Below the pieces are notes generated by a model. That model was not told where the DNA came from, searched no databases, and was given only the letters and a program-made list of their open reading frames with translations. Positions 8,499-19,722 of a stretch of 38,379 nt of DNA are shown piece by piece. This stretch comes from Blastomonas sp. CACIA14H2. GTDB taxonomy: Bacteria > Pseudomonadota > Alphaproteobacteria > Sphingomonadales > Sphingomonadaceae. How positions within the stretch are numbered: the stretch's first letter is position 1; each line of letters begins with the position of its first letter. Where the stretch lies: positions 1-38,379 of the forward strand of contig AYSC01000040.1 of assembly GCA_000503195.1 (NCBI GenBank), read 5' to 3'. Made by a program: the position numbers and the translations under genes.

Positions 8499-10121
8499 AT
8501 GAGCGAATATGATATCATCGTCATCGGCGGCGGGTCCGCAGGCTGTGCGGTCGCCGGGCGGCTGAGCGAGGACCCCTCGCTCTCGGTCTGCCTGATCGAG
8601 GCCGGCGGGCGCAACAATGGCGTGCGCGTCAGGACGCCGGGCTTCATGCCGTTCCTCCCCAAGAACACCAACTGGCAGTTCGAAACCGTCCCGCAGCCGG
8701 GGCTCAATGGCCGCACCGGCTATCAACCGCGTGGGCGTGGGCTGGGCGGATCGTCGGCGATCAACGCGATGGTCTATATTCGCGGGAACCACTGGGATTA
8801 CGACAATTGGGAGGCGCTCGGCGCAACCGGGTGGAGCCACAAGGACGTGCTGCCCTGGTTCCGCAAGTCGGAAGGCAATGCGCGCTATGGATCGTCGCAC
8901 GCATTCGATGCGCATCATGGCGGCGACGGTCCGCTTTCGGTGGTCGACCAGAAATGGGCCAATCCCGGCAGCCACGCCTTTGTCGAGGCCGCGCGGCGGC
9001 TGCAGCTGCCGCTGAACGACGATTTCAACGGCGCGAAGCAGGACGGCTTCGGCATCTACCAGACCACGCAGAAGAACGGCGAGCGCTGGAGCGCGGCGCG
9101 CGCCTATGTCGAACCGGCGGCGGATCGCGCGAACCTCGACGTGCGCACGCATGCGCTGGTGCGGCGGATCATCGTCGAGAACGGCCGGGCGAAGGGCGTC
9201 GAGTTCGAACGCGCTGGCAAGGTGGTGCAGGTCTTCGCCCGCGCCGCGGTGGTGCTCTCGGCAGGCGCGTTCGGATCGCCGCAGATCCTGCAGCTGTCCG
9301 GCATCGGCCCGGGCGGCATGCTCAAGGAGCACGGCATTCCGGTGCTGGTCGATCGCGGCGAGGTGGGTGCGAACCTGCAGGACCATATCGACTATGTCTC
9401 GGGCTTCGCGACCAAATCGACCGACAGTTTCGGCAGCTCACTCACCGGCGTCACCCGCATGGCGCGCGCGGTGCTCGAGCATCGCCGCAAGCGCACCGGC
9501 ATCCTCACCACCTGCTGGGCGGAAGCCGGCGGCTTTTGGAAGATGATGCCCGATGCGCCCGCGCCCGATGTGCAGTTTCACTTCGTGCCTGCGGTGCTCG
9601 AGGATCATGGCCGCGAGAATGTGAAGGGCCATGGCTTCTCGTGCCATGCCTGCGTGCTGCGCCCCGAAAGCAAGGGCACGGTGACACTGAATAGTGCCGA
9701 TCCCGCCGCGCCGCCGCGCATCGACCCCAATTTCCTCGCCGACGATCGCGACATGGCGGTGCTGCGCGCCGGGGTGCGCTTCATGCACCGCATCTTCGAG
9801 ACACAGCCGATGTCGGATTATGATCCGGTCGATCGTCACCCGGTCGATCTGTACGACGATGCCGCGCTCGACGAGCTGATCCGCAACCGCGCGGATACGG
9901 TCTACCACCCGGTCGGCACCTGCCGCATGGGATCGGACGAGGGCAGCGTGGTCGATCCGCGCCTGCGGCTGCGCGGGGTCGAAGGGCTCTATGTCGCCGA
10001 TGCCAGCATCATGCCCAAGATCGTCAGCGGCAACACCAACGCGCCCAGCATCATGATCGGCGAACGCTGCGCGGCGTTCGTCGCCGAGGATGTGAAGGCG
10101 AAGCTGCGGGTGGCGGCGTAA
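8499..10121 (+). CDS. GMC family FAD-dependent oxidoreductase (choline/alcohol dehydrogenase type)
   Basis: This 540-residue flavoprotein oxidises a primary or secondary alcohol and is probably cytoplasmic. The N-terminal FAD-binding Rossmann motif is IGGGSAG (residues 9-15), followed by LIEAGG. The GMC signature around [18 protein letters not shown] is clear. The catalytic pair is His470 in [10 protein letters not shown] and Asn514 in GNTNAPS. I place the start at ATG 8499 because GAGAG lies just upstream; the ATG at 8487 would add MGES. The family includes choline, glucose and polyethylene-glycol dehydrogenases, and the sequence alone does not separate these. It follows the sterol-desaturase gene by 42 nt and is followed by a strong palindrome. 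Confidence 0.93.
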   Translation: MSEYDIIVIGGGSAGCAVAGRLSEDPSLSVCLIEAGGRNNGVRVRTPGFMPFLPKNTNWQFETVPQPGLNGRTGYQPRGRGLGGSSAINAMVYIRGNHWDYDNWEALGATGWSHKDVLPWFRKSEGNARYGSSHAFDAHHGGDGPLSVVDQKWANPGSHAFVEAARRLQLPLNDDFNGAKQDGFGIYQTTQKNGERWSAARAYVEPAADRANLDVRTHALVRRIIVENGRAKGVEFERAGKVVQVFARAAVVLSAGAFGSPQILQLSGIGPGGMLKEHGIPVLVDRGEVGANLQDHIDYVSGFATKSTDSFGSSLTGVTRMARAVLEHRRKRTGILTTCWAEAGGFWKMMPDAPAPDVQFHFVPAVLEDHGRENVKGHGFSCHACVLRPESKGTVTLNSADPAAPPRIDPNFLADDRDMAVLRAGVRFMHRIFETQPMSDYDPVDRHPVDLYDDAALDELIRNRADTVYHPVGTCRMGSDEGSVVDPRLRLRGVEGLYVADASIMPKIVSGNTNAPSIMIGERCAAFVAEDVKAKLRVAA

Positions 10122-10130
10122 GCGCTCCTG

Positions 10131-10162
10131 AAATCCTCCCCCAGCTCGCTGGGGGAGGATTT
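10131..10162 (+). repeat. Strong palindrome between GMC oxidoreductase and mutS
   Basis: The arms AAATCCTCCCCCA (10131-10143) and its exact complement TGGGGGAGGATTT (10150-10162) form a 13-bp stem with a 6-nt loop; two more base pairs can form inside the loop. TTTGGGTTTTG follows, so it may work as an intrinsic terminator for the GMC gene. I recall similar palindromes as dispersed intergenic repeats in alphaproteobacteria, so it may be a REP-like element. Confidence 0.75.
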
Positions 10163-10230
10163 GGGTTTTGATCCGTTCTGGGGAAAACTCGCGCTTCCGT
10201 GGCGCTTCCGGCTCGGGTAACGGAAAGCCG

Positions 10231-12849
<2,619 letters not shown>

Positions 12850-12908
12850 GCGTTCTCTGCCCGCCGAATTCCGGTTATCCTGCAAGCCGTTATCGGGCAG
12901 GGGCCGTC

Positions 12909-15200
12909 ATGGCGGGGATCGAAATACTGGCAGTCGCATATGCCCTGGCCGCGCCGGGGGCGGCCGAGGCGCGCCTGCCCGATGCGATCACCTTGTGCGA
13001 TCGGCCTGCGCCGGACCTTCCTGCCGCCGCGCTACCGCTGGCGAGCGACCGCGCGACCCGGGCGCGCAGCCTGATGCGCGGCGGCGATAACGGCGCGGAC
13101 GCGGCGCTTGCGTTGCTGCTCTCCCCGGTCAACGGTACATCGGCCGCCGAGGCCGCGCAGGGCGAGCGTGCCAGCCTCGCACAGTTGGCCGAATATTGCC
13201 TCGTCGCAGGCGAGGCGATGCGGCGCGCGCGATCGGGCAGCCAGGCGCGCGCGCAGGATTTTCTCCGCACCGCCCAGGCGCTCGCCGAGCAGGCGGGCGA
13301 CAAGGCGCTCGCCGCGCGCGCCGCATGGGAGGCGGCGCTGGCACTGGCGGGCGGGGCTCCCCCGACAGCGTCGGGCACGCGCCGACGCTCGGCCGAGAGC
13401 GCGCCGCCACCGTCTCTGCCAGGCTGTGCGCCCGGCGATGGCGAAGGACAGGGGCGCAGGCTGGAAGCCGCCTTTGCCTGCGCGCTCGACCGCGCGACGC
13501 AGGCAGATGATCCCGCGCTGATCGCGCTGTCCGCGCTGCGGCTGGCGCGACTGGAAAAGGCGCGCAAGGCCGATATCGCGTCGCGCATCGCGCAGGGGCT
13601 GGCGGCATCGGTGCGGGTGGAGAAGCCCGCCGATCGCGCGTCGCTGCTGCGCGCGCTGGTGATGCTGGCGAGCGATGCGGGGCTCGGCACAACCGATATG
13701 GTTCGCGCGGCGGTGGATCTTCATGCTGATTTGGCACGCACGGGCGCAGGGGATGTTGCTAGCCATGCCGCGCTCGAAGCCAGGATTGCGCTGGCCGAGG
13801 GTAATCGTGCAGCGGCCCGCGCCGCGATCCGCCGCGCGATCTTCCTCGAAAGCCAGAAGGCCTTGCCGCAGCACCTGCCGCAATATGGCTTGCTGCTCGC
13901 CGATGCCGAGCCCGAACGCGCGGGCGAGCATGTCATCGCCGCCTATCGCGCGCTCGAACGGGTGCGCGCGGTACTCATGCCCGTCGATCCGCTCACCGAG
14001 GAAAGCCGGTTCGACCTGCTCGTCCGCCCGGTGTTCGAACGCGCGATCGGCACCACGCTCGCGGTGGCGGGCAGCGATACCGGCACGCTCGATCAGGCGC
14101 AGCGCATCGCCGAGGCCTATCGCAGCGCCGAACTGCAGAACAGCCTGGGTGCGGAATGCGTGCCGCTGCGCAATCCGGTCACGCCGGCGGACCTGAAGCC
14201 GGGCGAGGTCTTGCTCTATCCGCTGCTGCTCGAAGACCGGATCGAGCTGCTCTATGCGACGGGTGACGACAAGACCAAGGGCTATCGCCGGATGCCGCCC
14301 GACCGCAGCCGCAGCCGCGCGAGCATCGCCGCGCTGGCACAGCGGATGACCGCCTCGCTGAGCGGTGCGAGCAGCGACTGGGAAACCGCCTCGCGCGACC
14401 TGCACGCTGCGCTGATCGCACCGATCGCGCCGCTGCTGGGCGAGGACGCGACGCTGATCATCGTACCCGATGGCCCCTTGCGCCAGATCAGCTTCGCCGC
14501 ACTGCTGGACGCGCAAGGCACGTTCCTGATGGAACAGGCGCGGCTTGCGGTGGTGCCTGCGCTCAGCTTTGCCGCGCCGGGCACGCCCGATACCGAGCCC
14601 GCGATCATCGCGGCTTCGCTGGAGAAGGAGCTCGACCTGCCCGTGGGCCGCTTCACCCGGCTGGAAGGCACAGCGTCCGAAGCGGCGATGGCGGCGGGGC
14701 AGGACGGCGTGCTGCTGACCGATTTCGACCGCAGCGATCTGGCGGCGGCGCTGGCGAAACGCCCCGCCAGCGTCCTGCATCTGGCGACGCATGCCGCATT
14801 CAACGGGCGCACCGAACGCTCGTTCATCGTCGCCAATGGCGAGGCGATCAGCCTGCCCGAATTGCGCGCGATGCTGAGCACGAACCGGTTGCGCGGCCAG
14901 CAGCTGCAGCTGCTCGTGCTCAGCGCGTGCGAGACCGCGGTGGGCGACGACGATCAGGCGATGGGGCTCGCGGGCGCGGCGGTCGAGGCGGGGGCGGCGA
15001 GCGCGCTCGCCTCGCTCTGGGAGGTCAGCGATGCGGGCACTGCGGCGCTGATGGAGGCGTTCTACCGGCATTATCGCGCAGGGGAGGGCCGGGCGCGTTC
15101 GCTGCAACTGGCGCAGATCGAACTGGCGCGCGAGGGCGACGGGCAATGGACCGATCCCGGCATCTGGAGCGCGTTCACGTTGGTGGGGAGCTGGCGATGA
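12909..15200 (+). CDS. CHAT-domain (caspase-fold) protein, TPS-associated
   Basis: This 763-residue protein ends in a CHAT domain, the caspase/separase-like peptidase fold of HetF and of the TPR-CHAT protease Csx29. The His-Cys dyad is intact: His628 in HLATHA and Cys674 in LSACETA, followed by the typical GLAGAAVEAGAASALASLWEV stretch that I read as the C-terminal part of the domain. Residues 30-450 are Ala-rich helices resembling TPR repeats, broken by a Pro/Gly/Arg linker near residues 150-185. The first 21 residues are hydrophobic and end in AEA, a possible signal peptide, but lack basic residues. No better in-frame start exists upstream. Its TGA overlaps the ATG of the TpsA gene (15197-15200), so the two are coupled. 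Target and trigger are unknown. Confidence 0.88.
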   Translation: MAGIEILAVAYALAAPGAAEARLPDAITLCDRPAPDLPAAALPLASDRATRARSLMRGGDNGADAALALLLSPVNGTSAAEAAQGERASLAQLAEYCLVAGEAMRRARSGSQARAQDFLRTAQALAEQAGDKALAARAAWEAALALAGGAPPTASGTRRRSAESAPPPSLPGCAPGDGEGQGRRLEAAFACALDRATQADDPALIALSALRLARLEKARKADIASRIAQGLAASVRVEKPADRASLLRALVMLASDAGLGTTDMVRAAVDLHADLARTGAGDVASHAALEARIALAEGNRAAARAAIRRAIFLESQKALPQHLPQYGLLLADAEPERAGEHVIAAYRALERVRAVLMPVDPLTEESRFDLLVRPVFERAIGTTLAVAGSDTGTLDQAQRIAEAYRSAELQNSLGAECVPLRNPVTPADLKPGEVLLYPLLLEDRIELLYATGDDKTKGYRRMPPDRSRSRASIAALAQRMTASLSGASSDWETASRDLHAALIAPIAPLLGEDATLIIVPDGPLRQISFAALLDAQGTFLMEQARLAVVPALSFAAPGTPDTEPAIIAASLEKELDLPVGRFTRLEGTASEAAMAAGQDGVLLTDFDRSDLAAALAKRPASVLHLATHAAFNGRTERSFIVANGEAISLPELRAMLSTNRLRGQQLQLLVLSACETAVGDDDQAMGLAGAAVEAGAASALASLWEVSDAGTAALMEAFYRHYRAGEGRARSLQLAQIELAREGDGQWTDPGIWSAFTLVGSWR

Positions 15201-17944
15201 GAGGTCTGCTGTCCGGATGCGCCGCTCTGGCCCTGGCGAGCATGCCGGCGTTCGCACAGGATGCTGGCGCGCCGCCCACCACGATCACGCCCGATACCCT
15301 GCCGCAGCTCAGCACGGGAACGACCGCCACGACCGAGGGCGCGGTCACTACCATCGGCGGCGGGGTGCACGCGGGCGACAATCTGTTCCACAGCTTCGCC
15401 CGATTCAACCTGGGCCCCGGCGACATCGCGCGCTGGACCGCGACCGACGCGCTGACCATCCGCAACGTGATCAATCGCGTCACCGGCGGCGAGCGCTCGT
15501 TCATCGCGGGCACGATTGATGCCAGTGCGTTTGCGGGTGCGGACTTCTACTTCATCAATCCTGCGGGCATCGTCTTCGGCGATGGCGCGAGCGTCGATGT
15601 CGGCGGCACCGCGCATTTCTCGACTGCGCAGCAATTGGGCTTTGCCGATGGCACGATGCTGGTCTCGGGCACCGCATCGGGCTCGAGCTTCAGCATGGCC
15701 GATCCTGTGCGCTTCGGTTTTCTGGGCAACAATGCCCCGATAGACTTTCTCGCGACTGCGGTCCTGGGCGATGAGGTGGCGCGCGGGGTCGGTGCCGGGC
15801 GCATCGCGCTTTCCGCAAGCGACATCGTGATGGAGGGCAGCAGCCTGTTCGCCTCGCAGGCCAGCCTGCGCGCGGTCGGGCAGGGTCGGGGCACGCTCGG
15901 CATCGCCGCATCGCCCGATCAGGGACTGCGCGGCGGGCGGATCGCGCTCGATGACAGCCGCATCCTGTTGCAGGACGATGGCCGCATCGATCTGGTGGCA
16001 GGCACGATCGAGCTCGATACCTTCAGCGAGATCGGTGTGACCGCCAGCGCGGGCGCGCTCCCCTCGATCAACCTGCGCGCCGATCTGGTCGATATTGCCA
16101 GCGGCGAATTGCGCGTCAGCGGCATCGAGGGACTGGCCGAGCGCAGCGGCGATATCCGCGTGCGCGCCGGTCAGATTGTCGTGCGGCAAGCGGGTGCTAT
16201 CCGCACCGAGAGCCGGCTGGCAGGCGGCGGCGGCACCATCTTCCTCGAAGGCGACCGGATCGAGATCGACGGAGGCACCGTCACCGCGACCGGCCTGTCC
16301 GCGCCGGGGCGCTCGGTCGGCGATATCCAGGTGCGCGGCGGGCTGTTGCGGCTGACCAATACCGGGCTGCTTTCCACCACGCTGTTCCAGGCGCGCGACG
16401 AGGCGATGCCCACGGGCACCACGGGCAATATCCTGATCGATGTCGACCGGCTCGACATGGCGAGCCAGGGGCTGATCCTTGCCTCGAGCTCGTCGAGCAC
16501 GGCGTCCGGACCGGGCAGCATCACCATCCGCGCGAACAGCATGGCAATCCAGATCGGCCTGATCTCGACCAGCACCGATAGCGCGACCGCCGCCGGGCCG
16601 ATCGACATCACGGTCAGTGGCCTGCTGGAGCTGAGCGGTATCGGCGGCATTCAGTCGATCAGTCAGGGCCTGGGCGATGCGGGCGCCATCGCGATCCGCG
16701 CCGGCAGTCTGCGGATGATCAACAACGGGTTCGGCGGACCCAGCATCTCGTCCGAAACCGAGCTGCCGCGCGCGCAGGAATTCACGCGGCTCGCCGACTA
16801 TACCGGCAATGCCGGGCGGATCCTGATCCAGACCGACAGTCTGGAGATGGACGGGATCACGTCGATCACCACCTCGAGCTCGAGCCTCGGAAATGCCGGG
16901 GATATCGTGATCTCGGCGGGGCGGATCGCGCTGTCGGGCGAGGCGGAAATCAGCTCTGCGGCGCGCAAGCTGCTGGTGCCGCCCAGCAACGAGGATTTCG
17001 AGGCCGATCCCGATCTCATTCCCTCGCTGAGTGAACTGCCTGGCCCCGGACGCGCGGGCCGAGTGCTCATTGCAGCCACCGGCACCCTCACCATGAACGG
17101 CGGGACGATCTCCACCGCGACCGAGGGCTTTGGTGCAGCGGGTGAGGTGACCGTGGTCGCCGACCGCATCGTGATGGGGCAGGGCAGCCAGATCAGCTCC
17201 AGCGCGGGCAATCTCGCGCCGGGTCAGGCGGGCACGGTGGCACTGATCGCGCGGCAGATCGCGCTGAGCGATGGCGCGGAGGTGACCACCAGCTCGGCCA
17301 ATGCGATAACGGCAGGCGGCATCGCGCTGGCGGCAGAGGAAGAACTGCTCATCACCGGCGCGGGCAGCCGCATCGCCAGCACCAACACGGCCGCCGGTGG
17401 CGGCGCGGCGGGCAATATCGTCATCGGCGCGCCGCGCATCGCATTGGGGCCGGGCGGCACGATCACCACCAGTTCGCTGACCGGCGCTGCCGGGCAGATC
17501 GATCTGCTGTTGCCCGAAACCGGGCTGCTCAGGCTCGCAGGCGGTGCCATGCCCGCCGCGATCGCCACCTCTTCGGGCCCCGGTACCGGCGGGCGCATCA
17601 CCATCAGCCGCCCCTATGCGCTGATCGCCGACGGCGCGCGGATCGAGGCCTTGGGGCAGCAGCGCGGCGCGAATGTGCAGCTCGCCACCGATTTCTTCAT
17701 CCGGTCGGCCGACAACAGCAACCTGTTGCTGGTCGATGGCGATCTGGTCGTCGACAGCCAGGTCGGCAATGTCAGCAGCGGCATCGACACGCCCGATATC
17801 AGCTTCGGCGATGCGGCGGGGGTGCTCGCGGGCCAGTGTCGCGCGGCGCGCAGCAGCGGGTCGGTGAGCCGCCTTGCCATCGATCAGGTCGGCCCGCTCG
17901 CGCTCGATGCGATGGACGGGGCACCTTCAGGAGCCTGCCGTTGA
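15197..17944 (+). CDS. TpsA-type exoprotein with filamentous haemagglutinin N-terminal (TPS) domain
   Basis: This 915-residue secreted protein is the passenger of a two-partner secretion system. A signal peptide ends at AFA (residue 20). The TPS domain follows (about 25-250) with hallmark segments NLFHSFARFNL, VINRVTGG (91-98) and FYFINPAGIVFG (118-128). The rest is a long run of degenerate repeats with DGGTVT/GGTIST-like turns, typical of a right-handed beta-helix. The mature chain has only two cysteines, Cys881 and Cys914, the latter next to the last residue; TpsA proteins such as HMW1 use a C-terminal cysteine pair to stay anchored to their transporter. No toxin domain is visible. It overlaps the CHAT gene upstream (ATGA) and the TpsB gene downstream (TTGA). 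Confidence 0.92.
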   Translation: MRGLLSGCAALALASMPAFAQDAGAPPTTITPDTLPQLSTGTTATTEGAVTTIGGGVHAGDNLFHSFARFNLGPGDIARWTATDALTIRNVINRVTGGERSFIAGTIDASAFAGADFYFINPAGIVFGDGASVDVGGTAHFSTAQQLGFADGTMLVSGTASGSSFSMADPVRFGFLGNNAPIDFLATAVLGDEVARGVGAGRIALSASDIVMEGSSLFASQASLRAVGQGRGTLGIAASPDQGLRGGRIALDDSRILLQDDGRIDLVAGTIELDTFSEIGVTASAGALPSINLRADLVDIASGELRVSGIEGLAERSGDIRVRAGQIVVRQAGAIRTESRLAGGGGTIFLEGDRIEIDGGTVTATGLSAPGRSVGDIQVRGGLLRLTNTGLLSTTLFQARDEAMPTGTTGNILIDVDRLDMASQGLILASSSSSTASGPGSITIRANSMAIQIGLISTSTDSATAAGPIDITVSGLLELSGIGGIQSISQGLGDAGAIAIRAGSLRMINNGFGGPSISSETELPRAQEFTRLADYTGNAGRILIQTDSLEMDGITSITTSSSSLGNAGDIVISAGRIALSGEAEISSAARKLLVPPSNEDFEADPDLIPSLSELPGPGRAGRVLIAATGTLTMNGGTISTATEGFGAAGEVTVVADRIVMGQGSQISSSAGNLAPGQAGTVALIARQIALSDGAEVTTSSANAITAGGIALAAEEELLITGAGSRIASTNTAAGGGAAGNIVIGAPRIALGPGGTITTSSLTGAAGQIDLLLPETGLLRLAGGAMPAAIATSSGPGTGGRITISRPYALIADGARIEALGQQRGANVQLATDFFIRSADNSNLLLVDGDLVVDSQVGNVSSGIDTPDISFGDAAGVLAGQCRAARSSGSVSRLAIDQVGPLALDAMDGAPSGACR

Positions 17945-19674
17945 GCCTGATGCTCGCGCTGATGCTGCAGGCCGCAGCGCCCGCTTGTGCGCCCGCGCCC
18001 GATGTAGCGGCCAGCGGTATCGTCACCTTTTGCGCGGTCGAGGTGCAGGCCGAACCCGACATCGCCGCGATCGCGACGGCGGACAGCACCGGCCAGGATT
18101 TCGGCGGCTTTGTCGTGCGCTACTCAAGGGGCGAGCGGCTTGATGGCGAATGGGTGCGGCAGCAGGTGATCGCCAATGGCCTCATCGGTGCGCCGGTGCC
18201 GCTCGACCGGATCGCGGCGGCGGTGCAGCAGATCAGCCTCGCCTATGTCCGCAACGGCTACGTCAATTCGGGCGTGCTGATCGATCCGACGAGCGACCCG
18301 GCGGGCGGATCGCCGCTGGTGCTGCGGCTGGTGACGGGCAGGCTGACCGGCGACGCGGCGACGGTCGAGTGGCAGGACGGGCATCGGCGCGGGCTGAGCG
18401 AGGCCTATGTGCTGCGCCGCATGCCCTCGGCACGCGCAATCCCGCTCAACGGCCTCGCGATCGAGCGCGATTTCCGTGCGCTGGCCGCCGATGACGCCAT
18501 CGCCACGGTCAAGGCCGATCTTCAACCTGGCACCCGCCCCGGCGAGGCGCGGCTCGCGCTGCTGGTCGATCCCGCAGCCCGTTTTGCGGTGCAGGCGAGC
18601 GTCGCCAACAGCCGCTCGCCCGCGGTGGGGGGCTGGCGCTTCGGCGGCGGGCTGGCCATGCGCAATGCGCTGTTCGCGGGCGACCGCATCGCGTTCGATG
18701 CCGGGCTCACGGCGGGGCGGCCCGATGCGCAGGTCGATTATGCTGCGCCGTTCCTCCACCCCGCGCTGCGGATCGAGGCGCGCGGCGGATACAACCGTGC
18801 GGCGGTGGTCGATGCTCCGTTGCGCAACCTCTCGATCCGCGCGCGCGACTGGTTCGTCGAGGGCGGCTTCGCGCTGACTCTGTGGCAACGGCCGCTGAGC
18901 CCCGCCGCGCTCGACGGCACGCCAGAGACCAGCGCACAATCATTGACGCTGAGCAGCGGCGTGATCCACCGCGAGACGCGCACGTTCCTGCTCGGCCAGC
19001 CCTTCTCGTTCAGCCCGGGATCGGTGCGGGGTCTAGCCGAATATTCGGCGCTCCGGCTCGGCATGGAGTGGACGCGGCGCAGTTCGGGCACGGTGTGGAT
19101 CGCGCAGGCGCGCTTCACGCAAGGCATCGAGGGAAGCCGCTCGGACATCATGGGCATCGCCGCGCCCTCGCCGCGGTTCCGCAGCTTTTCCGGCCAGATC
19201 AGCCATGCGCGGCGGCTGGGCGACAAGGGCTGGGAGCTGCGCGCGCGGCTCGCTGGGCAATATGGCACCGGTGTGCTCTATGCCGGCGAGCGCTTCGTCG
19301 CCGGCGGCAGCGCCACCGTGCGCGGCTATCGCGAGAGCCTGGTGCTCGCTGATCGCGGCGTGATCGGATCGGTCGAGCTGGCGCGGCCGGTGACGATCGG
19401 ATCGGGCGCGGTCGGGGCCTTGGGGCTGCGCTGGGGCAGCTTCACCCCCTCGGTCTTCGCCGATGGCGCGGTGATGCGCAACGCGACGCGCGGCTTCCAG
19501 CCGCAGCCGGGCGAGATCGCGAGCGTCGGCGCATCGCTGAACTGGACGCCCTCGCCCTCCTTGTCGGCGCGGCTGACCTATGGCGCGGCGCTGGTCAAAG
19601 CGCCGATCACCGGCAGCCGCGACGTGCAGGATGACGGGCTTTCGTTCGCGCTTTCGTGGAACCACCGGTTCTGA
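17941..19674 (+). CDS. TpsB-type outer membrane transporter (ShlB/FhaC/HecB family)
   Basis: TpsB proteins are 16-strand outer-membrane barrels that export the partner TpsA. This 577-residue product has a short signal-like start (LMLALMLQAAAPACA), a POTRA region (VRQQVIANGLIGAPVPLDRI to about residue 190) and a barrel ending in Phe. The family's loop-6 motif is VRGY (460-463) within GGSATVRGYRE. The start is taken as TTG 17941, which overlaps the TpsA stop as TTGA; ATG 17950, three codons on, is the alternative. Two cysteines lie early in the mature chain (ACAPAP, TFCAVE). The gene order CHAT-TpsA-TpsB with 4-nt overlaps indicates one transcript. Confidence 0.93.
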   Translation: MSLMLALMLQAAAPACAPAPDVAASGIVTFCAVEVQAEPDIAAIATADSTGQDFGGFVVRYSRGERLDGEWVRQQVIANGLIGAPVPLDRIAAAVQQISLAYVRNGYVNSGVLIDPTSDPAGGSPLVLRLVTGRLTGDAATVEWQDGHRRGLSEAYVLRRMPSARAIPLNGLAIERDFRALAADDAIATVKADLQPGTRPGEARLALLVDPAARFAVQASVANSRSPAVGGWRFGGGLAMRNALFAGDRIAFDAGLTAGRPDAQVDYAAPFLHPALRIEARGGYNRAAVVDAPLRNLSIRARDWFVEGGFALTLWQRPLSPAALDGTPETSAQSLTLSSGVIHRETRTFLLGQPFSFSPGSVRGLAEYSALRLGMEWTRRSSGTVWIAQARFTQGIEGSRSDIMGIAAPSPRFRSFSGQISHARRLGDKGWELRARLAGQYGTGVLYAGERFVAGGSATVRGYRESLVLADRGVIGSVELARPVTIGSGAVGALGLRWGSFTPSVFADGAVMRNATRGFQPQPGEIASVGASLNWTPSPSLSARLTYGAALVKAPITGSRDVQDDGLSFALSWNHRF

Positions 19675-19722
19675 CCGTGCAGCCGCTTGACCTTGGCCCG
19701 CGCGGCATTACCACACGCGGCC

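Noticed and set aside
7338-9386. Long minus-strand frame opposite the desaturase and GMC genes
   Set aside because: It spans two real genes and their gap and has no recognisable domain, so it is a composition artefact.
12857-12900. CTGCCCG/CGGGCAG inverted repeat between mutS and the CHAT gene
   Set aside because: The 30-nt loop and lack of a T-run make a terminator or operator unconvincing.
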